Below, one piece after another: positions 46,862-55,729 of a stretch of 64,000 nt of DNA. The stretch lies in the NCBI GenBank assembly GCA_963835055.1, contig CAWIDU010000001.1:740284-804283 (forward strand), in the 5' to 3' direction. The DNA is from CAWIDU01 sp963835055. Lineage in GTDB: Bacteria > Patescibacteriota > Saccharimonadia > Saccharimonadales > UBA4665. Every line of letters starts with the position of its first letter. The first letter of the stretch is position 1. The position numbers were made by a program, and so were the translations under genes. The notes beneath the pieces were generated by a model that saw only the letters and a list, made by a program, of their open reading frames with translations, was not told where the DNA came from and made no database searches.

Positions 46862-47913
46862 CGGAACTGCCTCAATAAATCTAGGCGGCCAGCTTCGAAG
46901 TAGCGGATGTCTTCGATGCCGTATTTCATCATCACCAGGCGCTCGATACCGCCGCCCCAAGCGAAGCCGGTGTACTTGGTAGCGTCGATGCCGGCGGCGC
47001 GCAGGACGTTGGGGTGAATCAAGCCGCAGCCGAGCAGCTCGATCCAGCCAGTTTGCGAGCAGATGGAGCAACCTTGCTTGTCGCAAAACGGGCAGCTCAG
47101 GGCAAATTCGAACGATGGCTCGGTGAATGGGAAGTAAAACGGTTGGGTTTTAACCTCCAGCTGTTTGCCGTAGTAAGCCTGCAGGAAAGTCTTGAGGGTG
47201 GCGATCAAGTGGCCGGCGTGGATACCTTCGTCAACGTAGACACCTTCCAGCTGGTAGAAAGTGTGCTCGTGGCGGGCGTCGAGATCTTCGTTACGGAAAA
47301 CGCGACCGGGAATAACGGCGGCGATCGGCCGGCCGGCGGCCAGATTCGGCTTTAGCTTTTTCAGCATGCGGTTCTGCATGGTCGAGGTGTGGGCCGGCGC
47401 GATGAAAGCCTGGCCTTTGCCATCCTTTTGGGTGGTCGTGAAAGTGTCGTAATCGTCGCGGGCCGGATGGTCTTCCGGGAAATTCAAGCTGCCGAACATG
47501 TGCCAGTCATCGTCGATTTCGCGCGACTCGGCGGCCGTGAAGCCCATTCGGTAAAAGATATCGAGAATCGTAGCTAGCTCGGTCATCAGTGGGTGCTGGC
47601 TGCCGTTCTGGCTGGGCAGTAGTCGCGGCCGCTTGTCGGCGGGCACGTTGACGTCGAACGGCGCCGTAATGTCGATCGGCGCGGCTTGCTCGTCGCTAGC
47701 CTGCTCGGGGCTGACTAACTCCGTCAATTCCTGGCGCAGCTGATTGACTTCCTTGCCGAAAGCCGCCCGCTTCTCTGGCGGCAGCGTTTTCAGCTCGTCG
47801 AACAGCGCCCGCAGCTCGGCGGCCCGCAAAATAGCGGTCTTATTGGGCGTGTCGGCCAGCCGCCGCTTGAGCAATTCAGCCGTTTCGGCCACCCGTGAAT
47901 TCTGGTAAGTCAT
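46858..47913 (-). CDS. pheS: Phenylalanyl-tRNA synthetase alpha subunit
   Basis: 351 residues: N-terminal coiled coil that grips tRNA (to about 90), then the class II catalytic domain with HPLMTELATILDIF, FRNEDLDARHEHTFYQLEG (motif 2), and GGGIERLVMMKYGI (motif 3). ATG 47913 lies 11 bases after TATACT, so the leader would be only a few bases. First gene of pheS-DUF5674-orphan-pheT. Confidence 0.97.
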   Translation of the reverse strand: MTYQNSRVAETAELLKRRLADTPNKTAILRAAELRALFDELKTLPPEKRAAFGKEVNQLRQELTELVSPEQASDEQAAPIDITAPFDVNVPADKRPRLLPSQNGSQHPLMTELATILDIFYRMGFTAAESREIDDDWHMFGSLNFPEDHPARDDYDTFTTTQKDGKGQAFIAPAHTSTMQNRMLKKLKPNLAAGRPIAAVIPGRVFRNEDLDARHEHTFYQLEGVYVDEGIHAGHLIATLKTFLQAYYGKQLEVKTQPFYFPFTEPSFEFALSCPFCDKQGCSICSQTGWIELLGCGLIHPNVLRAAGIDATKYTGFAWGGGIERLVMMKYGIEDIRYFEAGRLDLLRQFR

Positions 47914-48060
47914 AGCTGGCTTCTAGTATACAGCAGATAACAGGTCGGCTAAACTGAGCCGTATCTCCAAAACCTTGTTGTGCATAAAACAAAGTTCTTA
48001 TGTCAATAATGAGTTAGACTGAGACTAAGTAGTGGGATAAGGCTTGAGGAAGGAGTACCT

Positions 48061-48336
48061 ATGGCCGGTGAAATTGGTGTGAGAATTGAGCATCAAGATC
48101 TCGCACCTGGTATGAAAGTTGTCTTAGTGGGGGATAATGAACACCTATCGGGCACCGTGGAGGCAATACCGGGAACGCTAGTTAGTCCCGTCAGTCCCGG
48201 CCAGCCTCCTCAAAGCTCTGATGTGTACATGATATACCCCCCGGTAGAACCGAGCGGTAGGCGCAATGCGATACGTGTAATATCGCCTAGAGGGATAGGA
48301 TCGGTCGCTTTTTACCGGCACCCCGAAGCGTCATGA
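48061..48336 (+). CDS. Hypothetical protein
   Basis: Not recognised. 91 residues, probably all beta, with GIRVIS-like strands and a proline-rich loop (about residues 44-60). No membrane segment. GAAGGAG lies before ATG 48061, so it is a leadered message. Followed by a separate strong promoter for pyrC, so it is likely its own unit. Confidence 0.6.
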   Translation: MAGEIGVRIEHQDLAPGMKVVLVGDNEHLSGTVEAIPGTLVSPVSPGQPPQSSDVYMIYPPVEPSGRRNAIRVISPRGIGSVAFYRHPEAS

Positions 48337-48366
48337 CTCGGTACTCATTAAAGTAAGTTCTTGTGC

Positions 48367-48394
48367 TTGCACGTTAAGTCCAGCCATTTATAAT
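48367..48394 (+). promoter_or_regulatory. pyrC-pyrD promoter
   Basis: TTGCAC (48367-48372), 16-base spacer, perfect TATAAT (48389-48394). Start near 48401. A five-codon frame ATG-GCG-GAG-CAT-AAA-TAG (48406-48423) ends one base before the pyrC ATG. Confidence 0.65.
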
Positions 48395-48424
48395 TGAGAC
48401 ATATTATGGCGGAGCATAAATAGT

Positions 48425-49537
48425 ATGGGTGAAAGAATTACTCTGCCAGGGTTGATTGACCCTCATGTCCATTTCCGCGAGCCGGGTAGCAATACCGCGG
48501 AAACCATCGCCAGTGGCACCGAAGCGGCACTCATCGGCGGTTACGCCCTGGTTGCCGATATGCCTAACAACCCCGGGCATCCGACCTGGACGGCCGAGCG
48601 CGTCGAAGAAAAACTGTCAATCGCTCGGCGAAGCGCCTATATTCGTTACGCCGTTAATGCTGGCGCCCAGCCGGAGTCCGATAACATTGGCGAAATAGAA
48701 GGCATGATGCAACTGGCCATCGCTCTGAAACTATATGGTGGTAGAACAACCGGAGTTGACCGCCAACAAGATTATGAAGCTTATGAATTCCGACCCATCG
48801 TAAAGGAGTTGCGCCGGGTTGCTCCAGATAAGCCAATTCTATTCCATGCCGGTAAAAATAATGTGGCCGATATGATTGGCTTGGTAGCCGACACGCATGT
48901 TCATCATCTACACATTTGCCACGTTAATGATCCGGAACAGGTCGACATGGTGACAAAAGCTCGCCGCCAGGATCTGCCGATAACCTGCGGTGTTTGCCCG
49001 CATCATTTGTTGAAGACGGCGCACGCTCGGCAAACCGAGGGGAAATTTGCGGAAATGCAACCGCCGCTGGCCCCGGAAGTCGATGCTGAGCAATTGATAC
49101 GCCAATTAGCCAACGGCGACATTCAAATTATTGAAACCGATCACGCGCCGCATACCAAAGGTGCCAAAATGGAGGCCGAGATTAGCGGCGGCGATTGTTT
49201 CGGCGTACCCGGCATTGAATTAGCAGTACCGCTGATGCTTTACCAGGTCAAAATTGGCAACTTAACGATAGAGCGGCTGATTGATGCCATGTCGACCCAG
49301 CCAGCTCGTCTGCTTGGTGTTGAGCTACGCGACGACACCGATACGGAGTGGGAATTAACTCCTGGTCGAATCGAATATGAAGATGACATCGTATCGAGCG
49401 CCGGCTGGACACCGTATCTAGGCATGTTGACCGGCGGCCGCTTACTCAAGTCGCATATTTCCGGTAAAATCGTCTATTACGATCAAGTTTACAGGCGGTC
49501 ACACGAGCCAGTAACCAGCCGCGGTGAGTCGATCTAG
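48425..49537 (+). CDS. pyrC: Dihydroorotase
   Basis: 370 residues; cyclic amidohydrolase of pyrimidine synthesis. DPHVHFREPG supplies the first two zinc histidines, LKLYGG the bridging carboxylated lysine, HICHVN and ETDHAPH the remaining ligands and catalytic Asp. It begins at the barrel and lacks most of the N-terminal beta-sandwich strands of longer dihydroorotases. GGAG lies ten bases before ATG 48425. Its TAG stop overlaps the pyrD start as TAGTG. Confidence 0.88.
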   Translation: MGERITLPGLIDPHVHFREPGSNTAETIASGTEAALIGGYALVADMPNNPGHPTWTAERVEEKLSIARRSAYIRYAVNAGAQPESDNIGEIEGMMQLAIALKLYGGRTTGVDRQQDYEAYEFRPIVKELRRVAPDKPILFHAGKNNVADMIGLVADTHVHHLHICHVNDPEQVDMVTKARRQDLPITCGVCPHHLLKTAHARQTEGKFAEMQPPLAPEVDAEQLIRQLANGDIQIIETDHAPHTKGAKMEAEISGGDCFGVPGIELAVPLMLYQVKIGNLTIERLIDAMSTQPARLLGVELRDDTDTEWELTPGRIEYEDDIVSSAGWTPYLGMLTGGRLLKSHISGKIVYYDQVYRRSHEPVTSRGESI

Positions 49538-50850
49538 TGGCTGAGAATCCGCACATTTCTATTGCTAGCGAAGCTCTGCGGCATGTGCAGGCCGGTGAAT
49601 TTGGCGAGGCAGCCGATGTCTTGCGCCACGAAGGTCTCAAGAAAGCCGTCGAGGCTGAACTCTACCATATTGCCCGGCACGAATTCGGTCGCAACCTCTT
49701 AAGCCATTACGTTGGTGGGGTAGATGAATATCCTTTGCTGCGCACCAACGTGGCCGGGCTGGGACTGGACGGACCGGTTGGTATTGCGCCGGGTTGGGAT
49801 AAGACCGGCAAAACAATTCTCGCCTGGCAAGCACTTGGCGCGCGCCATATAACAGTTGGCGGCATCACGCCTTTCCAGCAACTTGGCAACCGCATGCCCC
49901 GCCTGAGAACCATGGATCATCACGTTGGCGATCATGGTTTGGGTATTTCCTTAAACAGCTTCGGTTTTTGGAGCCCGGGTGCTGACAAAGTTGTTTACAA
50001 TATCCAGAAGCAAAGAGAACTTGGTGAAGTTAGTATTCCCATCGTCGCCCAAGTTACCCTTAACAAAGAATTCTACGAAGGTGGCGATCTCGACCTGATC
50101 GGCGCCATGGTTGGACTGACGGTGCGGAAAGTTCTACCGATCGCTGATGCCATCAGCCTCGGCCTAAGTTCGCCAAATACAGCCGGTATGCGCGAGGCCC
50201 AAGCCGCTGGCAGCCGCGGTGATCAATTTTTAACACGCGTAGTTTATGCGGCCCGGCAGGCTGTGAGTCAGGCCGATCGATCAATGCCTATTATTGTCAA
50301 AGGTGATGGTGATGGCGGCGAAGAACGCCTGGAGATGTACTGCAAGTGGGTGGAGTGGCGAGAAGATGCTTTCGACGCGCTGGAACTTATTAACACTACT
50401 GCCTTGCCGCACATCAAAGCCCGTTATGGCGTAGACCAGTTGCCAGGCGGCCTGGCCGGTGCTGATCCAGAGTACCAACAAATGGCTCTCGATGCGACGA
50501 GGTACGTCTACCAAGCCGTCGGCGACCGAACCGACATTATTGCCACTGGTGGCTGCAACTCTTCGGCTCAAGCTCTGAAGATGTTGGAAAATGGTGCTAG
50601 CGCCATCGGCGTCAACACCGTTGTGCGAACCTTAGGCTTAAGGGCCCCGAGAATTTTGGAGAATGGTTTATTGGACCTACTAATTAAGAAATATCCTCAA
50701 GCCACTCGCCTAGACCAAATTATCGGCACTGACACGACACGTGGGCCAAAGTATCTGACACGAGAAAACGTCGCTGACAAAGCCGCTAATATTGCCCGCC
50801 GTGTAAGCCAGGGAGTTCAATCCAATCGTCCACCCCAGCCTGAAGCATAA
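49537..50850 (+). CDS. pyrD: Dihydroorotate dehydrogenase (class 2-like)
   Basis: 437 residues. PVGIAPGWDKTGK corresponds to the AAGFDKNG loop, GLSSPNTAGMR to SPNTPGLR, and IATGGCNSSAQALKMLENGAS to the FMN-binding GG turn. The N-terminal helical part (about 1-70) is long, as in membrane-associated class 2 enzymes, but has no hydrophobic anchor. GTG 49537 shares a base with the pyrC stop, so the pair is coupled. Catalyses the step after PyrC. Confidence 0.88.
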   Translation: MAENPHISIASEALRHVQAGEFGEAADVLRHEGLKKAVEAELYHIARHEFGRNLLSHYVGGVDEYPLLRTNVAGLGLDGPVGIAPGWDKTGKTILAWQALGARHITVGGITPFQQLGNRMPRLRTMDHHVGDHGLGISLNSFGFWSPGADKVVYNIQKQRELGEVSIPIVAQVTLNKEFYEGGDLDLIGAMVGLTVRKVLPIADAISLGLSSPNTAGMREAQAAGSRGDQFLTRVVYAARQAVSQADRSMPIIVKGDGDGGEERLEMYCKWVEWREDAFDALELINTTALPHIKARYGVDQLPGGLAGADPEYQQMALDATRYVYQAVGDRTDIIATGGCNSSAQALKMLENGASAIGVNTVVRTLGLRAPRILENGLLDLLIKKYPQATRLDQIIGTDTTRGPKYLTRENVADKAANIARRVSQGVQSNRPPQPEA

Positions 50851-50868
50851 ACAGCGGCGCTTTTGCGC

Positions 50869-50874
50869 TATACT
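50869..50874 (+). promoter_or_regulatory. -10 box of the glycosidase gene
   Basis: TATACT eight bases before ATG 50883; predicted leaderless. Confidence 0.45.
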
Positions 50875-50882
50875 TTTAGCAT

Positions 50883-52223
50883 ATGGGGGATGACGAAGAG
50901 CCAAAAGCTGAGCCGGATTTGCTGGAGGGGGCCAAGGCCGTGCTGGCCATGAACGACCGTGGCAGCTATACCCAGCCGGCGTCCGGGCTGTACCCGCACC
51001 AGTGGCTATGGGACAGCTGTTTCATCAGCATTGGTCTCCAGCACCTCGATCTCGAGCGAGCCAAATCCGAAATTCTTAGCCTGCTACGCGGCCAGTGGAA
51101 CAACGGCATGCTGCCGCACATTATTTTCCGTAACGAACGAAAATATCGGACCGATCGCAACAGCTGGCGCAGTTGGATCAGCCCGCTGGCACCCGATGAC
51201 CTGTCGACCAGCGGCATTAGCCAGCCGCCGATGGTGGCCGAAGCCGTCGTCCAACTCGGCAGCAGAATGGACTGGCCGGAACGGCGGCAGTGGTACCACA
51301 CGGTTTACCCGGCCTTGGTTAAGTATCACCAATGGCTATACGCCGAGCGCGACCCGCACGGCGAGGGTCTAGTCTTGCAAATCCACCCCTGGGAGACCGG
51401 CCTCGACAACACACCGCCCTGGATGGCCGAATTGCACGAGCATTTGCTGCCTTTCTGGATCCGCTTGATTGAGCGCCTGAGGCTCGATTACGTGATTGGA
51501 CTTTTCCGCCGCGACGCCAAGTCCGTGCCGTTGGACGAGCGCTTCAGCACGGTTGAGGCCATCGCTATGACCGACGTTCAGTGGCGATTGCGCCGTAAGG
51601 CCTATAGCATCGACAAAATCCTCGATCACTCGTTGTTCGCCATCGAAGATTTGAGCTACAACAGTATTTTCATTCGAGCAAATACTCACTTGCGCGAGAT
51701 CGCCAAAAGCCTCCGCGAAGAATTGCCCAAGGAGCTGCTGGAGCGCATGGCCAAGACCGAGAAGACTCTCGAGGAGCTGTGGGACGACTATTCTGGCCAA
51801 TATTATTCGCGCGATTTCATCACTCATAAACTTCTGAAGACGCCGAGCATCGCTACCCTGCTGCCGCTATATGCCGGTAGTATCGACCGGGCGCGTGCCA
51901 AACAGTTGGTCCGGCTATTGGAGAGCGAGCATCAATTTGGTCCGGCTTATCCGGTGCCGAGCGTGCCAGTTGATTCGTCGTGGTTCCAACCGAAACGCTA
52001 TTGGGAAGGACCGAGCTGGGTCAACACCAACTGGCTGATTATTGACGGCCTGCGGCGCTACGGCTTCCACAAACACGCCGACGCGCTGCGCGAAAGCACT
52101 TTGGAAATGGTCGACAAATCCGGTTTCTACGAATATTTCGATCCGCTCAACGGCGAGCCGGCCGGCGCTGAAAACTTCTCGTGGACAGCAGCGCTGACAA
52201 TTGATTTGCTGAAAAATAAATAA
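50883..52223 (+). CDS. GH63/MGH1-like glycoside hydrolase
   Basis: 446 residues, an (alpha/alpha)6-barrel glycosidase. LYPHQWLWDSCFISIG, HPWETGLDNTP (with the likely catalytic Asp), RYWEGPSWVNTNWLI and NGEPAGAENFSWTAA (likely catalytic Glu) match mannosylglycerate-hydrolase-like GH63 enzymes. No signal peptide, so cytoplasmic. The sugar substrate, perhaps a glucosyl- or mannosyl-glycerate type solute, cannot be told. Its TAA directly abuts the rmuC stop on the other strand. Confidence 0.87.
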   Translation: MGDDEEPKAEPDLLEGAKAVLAMNDRGSYTQPASGLYPHQWLWDSCFISIGLQHLDLERAKSEILSLLRGQWNNGMLPHIIFRNERKYRTDRNSWRSWISPLAPDDLSTSGISQPPMVAEAVVQLGSRMDWPERRQWYHTVYPALVKYHQWLYAERDPHGEGLVLQIHPWETGLDNTPPWMAELHEHLLPFWIRLIERLRLDYVIGLFRRDAKSVPLDERFSTVEAIAMTDVQWRLRRKAYSIDKILDHSLFAIEDLSYNSIFIRANTHLREIAKSLREELPKELLERMAKTEKTLEELWDDYSGQYYSRDFITHKLLKTPSIATLLPLYAGSIDRARAKQLVRLLESEHQFGPAYPVPSVPVDSSWFQPKRYWEGPSWVNTNWLIIDGLRRYGFHKHADALRESTLEMVDKSGFYEYFDPLNGEPAGAENFSWTAALTIDLLKNK

Positions 52224-53279
52224 TTAATCGTCGTTGATAGTGGGACGGTCAATGAGAAGCGGCTCGACGGTCGGGTCAGTATCAGCGATTTTGACGATGT
52301 CGCGGTCGATTTTGCCCAGTTCTTTGTAGGTCGTGTTGAAATGCCCGACGGTAGTGCCAAGGCTGGAGCCCAGCTTCTGCATGTAACCATTGTGGGCCAG
52401 CAAGTGCTTGCTAAGCTGCTCGATGTTCTTGCGAATCTTTTCCGTATCTTTATGGATTTCGATGGAGCGCAGGCCTTGGACGATGGTTTGTAACATAGCT
52501 GAGAGGGTGCTCGGCCCGACGATTGAGACTTTCTTGTCAACGGCAGCGTACTGCATCAGATTGCGGCCCGACACGCCGCCCAATCCGACCTTGTTAGCCA
52601 GCAGATCGTAATAAATCGCCTCGCTGGGAATAAACATTAGCGCCTGGTCAAGCGTGCCCTTGCCTGGCTGAATGTACTTGGAAGTCTCGTCTATGCGGCG
52701 CTTGAGATCTTCCTTAAAAGCCCTCTCCAGGGCCGGGCGCTCGGCTTCTTTGGCATCAATTAGGCGGTTGTAATTTTCCAGCGAGAACTTGGAGTCGATG
52801 GGCAGGACTTTGTCGTCGAGTTTGATGACGGCGTCGACGATTGTGCCTTCGCCCAATTTGTACTGCAATTGGAAGGTACCCGGCGGCAGGATATTTTTCA
52901 AAATCTGCTCGAGGTAATACTCGCCGAGGACGCCGCGCTGTTTGGGATTTTGCAGGACGTTTTGCAGCGTCTTCAACTCCGAAGCGATGTCGCCGACGTT
53001 CTTGTTGGTACCCTCCAGCTTGGTCAACTTTTCCGTGACTTCTTGGAGGATTCTGATACTGGCCGCCGACTGCGAAGCCAATTGCTTATTGCTGGTGCCG
53101 AGTTGATCGGTTAGCTGCTTCTGCAGGCTGTCTTTCAGATCAGTCATGCCCTTGTTGAGCTCCGACATGTCGGCTTTCAGCAATAAAGCGCTCTGGCTAT
53201 CACCGCCCGGGCGCTTAACAATTAGTAAGGCCGCTAGAACGACCACCACCAACCCCAAAATAATCACCGCTGCTAACAT
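52224..53279 (-). CDS. rmuC: DNA recombination protein RmuC
   Basis: 351 residues from ATG 53279, chosen because TACAAT lies six bases upstream and the product then starts with the membrane helix (LAAVIILGLVVVVLAALLIV). A coiled coil follows, then the RmuC nuclease-like domain: GVLGEYYLEQIL, VDAVIKL, LPIDSKFSLENY, IPSEAIYYDLL, VGPSTLSAMLQTI. The family limits inversions and rearrangements. Confidence 0.92.
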   Translation of the reverse strand: MLAAVIILGLVVVVLAALLIVKRPGGDSQSALLLKADMSELNKGMTDLKDSLQKQLTDQLGTSNKQLASQSAASIRILQEVTEKLTKLEGTNKNVGDIASELKTLQNVLQNPKQRGVLGEYYLEQILKNILPPGTFQLQYKLGEGTIVDAVIKLDDKVLPIDSKFSLENYNRLIDAKEAERPALERAFKEDLKRRIDETSKYIQPGKGTLDQALMFIPSEAIYYDLLANKVGLGGVSGRNLMQYAAVDKKVSIVGPSTLSAMLQTIVQGLRSIEIHKDTEKIRKNIEQLSKHLLAHNGYMQKLGSSLGTTVGHFNTTYKELGKIDRDIVKIADTDPTVEPLLIDRPTINDD

Positions 53280-53285
53280 GTCTAC

Positions 53286-53332
53286 ATTGTACGCCATCAA
53301 CCTATTAGCTTTTCGAGAATTTATATTATACT
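53286..53332. promoter_or_regulatory. Divergent -10 boxes of rmuC and the gene at 53341
   Basis: Minus strand TACAAT (53286-53291), six bases before the rmuC ATG; plus strand TATACT (53327-53332), eight bases before ATG 53341. Both predict leaderless messages. Confidence 0.5.
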
Positions 53333-53340
53333 AGTGCATT

Positions 53341-53870
53341 ATGGTCGAAAAATTGTCTGACGCTTACAGCTTAACTTTACCGGAACTAGCCGGTGTGGCG
53401 ATGGCCGGAACGGTTGGTCTCGGTATTACGACTTACCTGGTAGTTGAGCGTAACGATCAGGTGGCGGCAGCACAAAGCCGCATCACCAACAAGAAATCAG
53501 GGTCACAAATACGGCTAACTTAGCGGATACCCTGCCGGCTGGTACTCCGTCTGCCCAGCGACAGATTTTCGAAAGCATTATTCAAAAAGATTACAACAAC
53601 CAACAGCAAACACTCTTCAATATGCAAAACACTGCACCTAACGCACCTGGCATACCAAATGATCTCATAGATTGTGCAGCTGGATTTTTGTTTAGCGCTT
53701 TATTTGTAGCGGGCGCGCTCAAGTTTCGTCGCTGGGCCGGTTACGAATTAAAGCAGATGAAAGAGGCCCAAGCCAGGCAGCAACGCATGGAAGAAAAACG
53801 CCAAGCGAGAATGCAGCAACTACAACGTGAGAGAGTTATATCGGAGCTTGAACGGCAATTTCCGGAATAG
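53341..53870 (+). CDS. Two-helix membrane protein with basic coiled-coil tail (frame interrupted)
   Basis: Not recognised. The first frame stops at 53523, but the adjacent frame continues without a gap (LADTLPAGTPSAQRQIFESI), so a one-base shift near the GGG at 53501-53503 is likely; joined, about 176 residues. One hydrophobic segment near residues 15-38 and one near 112-130, then a charged Gln/Arg/Glu-rich helix (EAQARQQRMEEKRQARMQQL). Ends two bases before the convergent L,D-transpeptidase stop. Confidence 0.6.
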
Positions 53871-53872
53871 CC

Positions 53873-54487
53873 CTAGCTCTCAACCGTGACCGTGGTGCCG
53901 ACGACGGCCCAGCTGTATAGCCATTTGGCGGCAGCCAGCGGCATTTCTACGCAGCCATGCGAGGCGTTCGAGGAGTCCGGGCTGATGTTGCCGAAGGCAT
54001 TGGCCGGGCGCCAGGTGGCGTCGTGGAAGCCATAGGCACCGTACTGGTTATCCAGGAATGGCATCCAGTAATTAACGAAGTCATTCCAGCTGCCCGTGCT
54101 GTCGTGGCCGATGAGATGGGTATCGGTTTCCTTGGCATAAATATGATAGGTGCCGGTTGGTGTCAGGTCGGCGGCCAAGTTGGCCATGCCGGTGACGACG
54201 GCATTGTCGTAGACTTTGGTCGTGCCATCGCAGGCCCACATGTGCCGCTGACCGATGCTGACCAGGATCAGCTGGTTGAGGGTATTGCTGGCGCACTGGT
54301 TGACGGCGACTGGTTTGGCAGCCGGGCTCTTGGCCACGGTAGAGGCTGATTTCGCCGGCGAACTTTGATGATTATGATAAACCTTGAAGCCAACGGCTAG
54401 GCCAGCCGCCAAGACGAGCACGGCCAACAGGCCGACGACAGCGTGGCCGCGGCGTGACTTAGCCGGCGTGTTCCGCGAGGAATACAT
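53873..54487 (-). CDS. L,D-transpeptidase (YkuD family)
   Basis: 204 residues from ATG 54487, fixed by TATAAT six bases upstream; a longer frame to 54535 lacks support. A basic start and one membrane helix (about 14-35), an Ala/Ser/Lys linker, then the YkuD domain with GTYHIYAKETD and the active-site SHGCVEMP. It makes 3-3 peptidoglycan cross-links or attaches proteins outside the membrane, complementing the class A penicillin-binding protein. Confidence 0.93.
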   Translation of the reverse strand: MYSSRNTPAKSRRGHAVVGLLAVLVLAAGLAVGFKVYHNHQSSPAKSASTVAKSPAAKPVAVNQCASNTLNQLILVSIGQRHMWACDGTTKVYDNAVVTGMANLAADLTPTGTYHIYAKETDTHLIGHDSTGSWNDFVNYWMPFLDNQYGAYGFHDATWRPANAFGNISPDSSNASHGCVEMPLAAAKWLYSWAVVGTTVTVES

Positions 54488-54493
54488 GTCTTT

Positions 54494-54499
54494 ATTATA
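54494..54499 (-). promoter_or_regulatory. -10 box of the L,D-transpeptidase gene
   Basis: Perfect TATAAT six bases before ATG 54487; it decides the start codon. Confidence 0.55.
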
Positions 54500-54559
54500 G
54501 TTGATTTGGAAGAGTTTTTGTTTGTGTGAGGCCAAGCCGATTGTAGCATGGCCGGCACT

Positions 54560-55285
54560 TTAGACAAAGCGCGTGACGATGAACATGAAGACGACGCCGA
54601 GAATGGTCAGGCCGATAGTCGAGTAGCTGGAGTGTTTGCTGTGAGCCTCCGGCAGAATTTCGCTAGCGCCAATATATAGTAAGAAGCCAGCGAAAAAGCT
54701 GAGATACAGCGTCAGGCCGGCGTCGGAAACGGTGAACAACAGCGTGCTGAGCACGCCAAGGATCGGCGTCGAGGCGTCCAATAGCAGGAACATGAAGGCC
54801 CGACGCGATTTATTCTGATTAATCAGCATCAAGTTGACGGTGTTCAGACCGTCGGTGAAATCGTGGGCAATGACGGCGATAGCCACAGCGATGCCGACAC
54901 TGCTGCCGGCCTGAAAACCGAGACCGATGCCGACACCGTCGAGGAAACTGTGGCCGCTGAGCGCCAGGGCGCTGGCCACGCCGACGTGCGGGTGCTTGTG
55001 GACTTCGTACTCGGCCTCGTTGGTGTGATGAATCAGGATACTTTTCTCGATGATGTGGAATAACAGGAAGCCGCAGACCAGCGCCACCATGGCATCGGTG
55101 GGACTACGGTGATGAGCGCTCAGGATTTTGAAAATTTCCGGTAGCAGGTCGAAAGCCACCACGCCCAGCAAGACGCCGGCGGTGTAACCTAGGAAACGAT
55201 GTAGCCGGTCGCGGTTCTTGAGCCCAATCAGCCCGCCGCTGAGGGTAGAGAAGAACGTGCCGATAGAAAGTAAGATGGGAACCAT
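54560..55285 (-). CDS. ZIP family metal transporter
   Basis: 241 residues with seven to eight membrane helices. The metal site is on two helices: HSFLDGVGIG and HDFTDGLNTV; a cytoplasmic His-containing loop (HHTNEAEYEVHKHPH) lies before them. Likely zinc or other divalent cation transport. ATG 55285 follows TACAAT by seven bases (leaderless). The His-rich protein gene upstream and the Fur-family regulator nearby suggest a metal-homeostasis neighbourhood. Confidence 0.92.
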   Translation of the reverse strand: MVPILLSIGTFFSTLSGGLIGLKNRDRLHRFLGYTAGVLLGVVAFDLLPEIFKILSAHHRSPTDAMVALVCGFLLFHIIEKSILIHHTNEAEYEVHKHPHVGVASALALSGHSFLDGVGIGLGFQAGSSVGIAVAIAVIAHDFTDGLNTVNLMLINQNKSRRAFMFLLLDASTPILGVLSTLLFTVSDAGLTLYLSFFAGFLLYIGASEILPEAHSKHSSYSTIGLTILGVVFMFIVTRFV

Positions 55286-55292
55286 GGCGCTT

Positions 55293-55298
55293 ATTGTA
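55293..55298 (-). promoter_or_regulatory. -10 box of the ZIP gene
   Basis: TACAAT seven bases before the ATG, in the gap of 15 bases after the preceding gene; predicted leaderless internal promoter. Confidence 0.5.
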
Positions 55299-55300
55299 CG

Positions 55301-55729
55301 CTAATCTCTGATAAACCAGTCCAGCCAGCCCCGGCGCAAATTTTTCTTTTTTTGTTTCTTTTTCTTAGAACTTTCTTCGTCGGCCGCTTGATGGTTATGA
55401 CCGTGATGGTCGCGTTCAGTGTCGGTCTGATTAAAAAAACTATTGGCTTGCAAGCTTTGCTGCAAATTATGGTCTTCGCCACATAAAATATGCATTTGCG
55501 CAGCAATCAAGGCTGCTTGCTCGAAACGTCCCACGAAAGCGGCGTCCATCATTAGCGCTTGAGTGTCAGCAACAAACTTATCAGCTGTATAATCGTGCTC
55601 TATTTCATGATTCTGATAACGCTCCCAAAGCTTCTGGTGCGCCACCATTGGATCAAACATTTCCTCGCCATTTTCCGCAAACGGGTTAAGAAATAAATCC
55701 TTGGCTGGGGTTACTAATGACTCGTTCAT
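55301..55729 (-). CDS. Hypothetical protein with His- and Lys-rich tail
   Basis: Not recognised. 142 residues, soluble. The N-terminal 95 residues are helical and acidic; the tail has DHHGHNHQ, then a run of lysines (SSKKKKQKKK) and a final aromatic LDWFIRD. The histidines could bind metal, which would fit the ZIP gene 15 bases downstream. ATG 55729 overlaps the upstream stop as ATGA. Confidence 0.62.
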   Translation of the reverse strand: MNESLVTPAKDLFLNPFAENGEEMFDPMVAHQKLWERYQNHEIEHDYTADKFVADTQALMMDAAFVGRFEQAALIAAQMHILCGEDHNLQQSLQANSFFNQTDTERDHHGHNHQAADEESSKKKKQKKKNLRRGWLDWFIRD

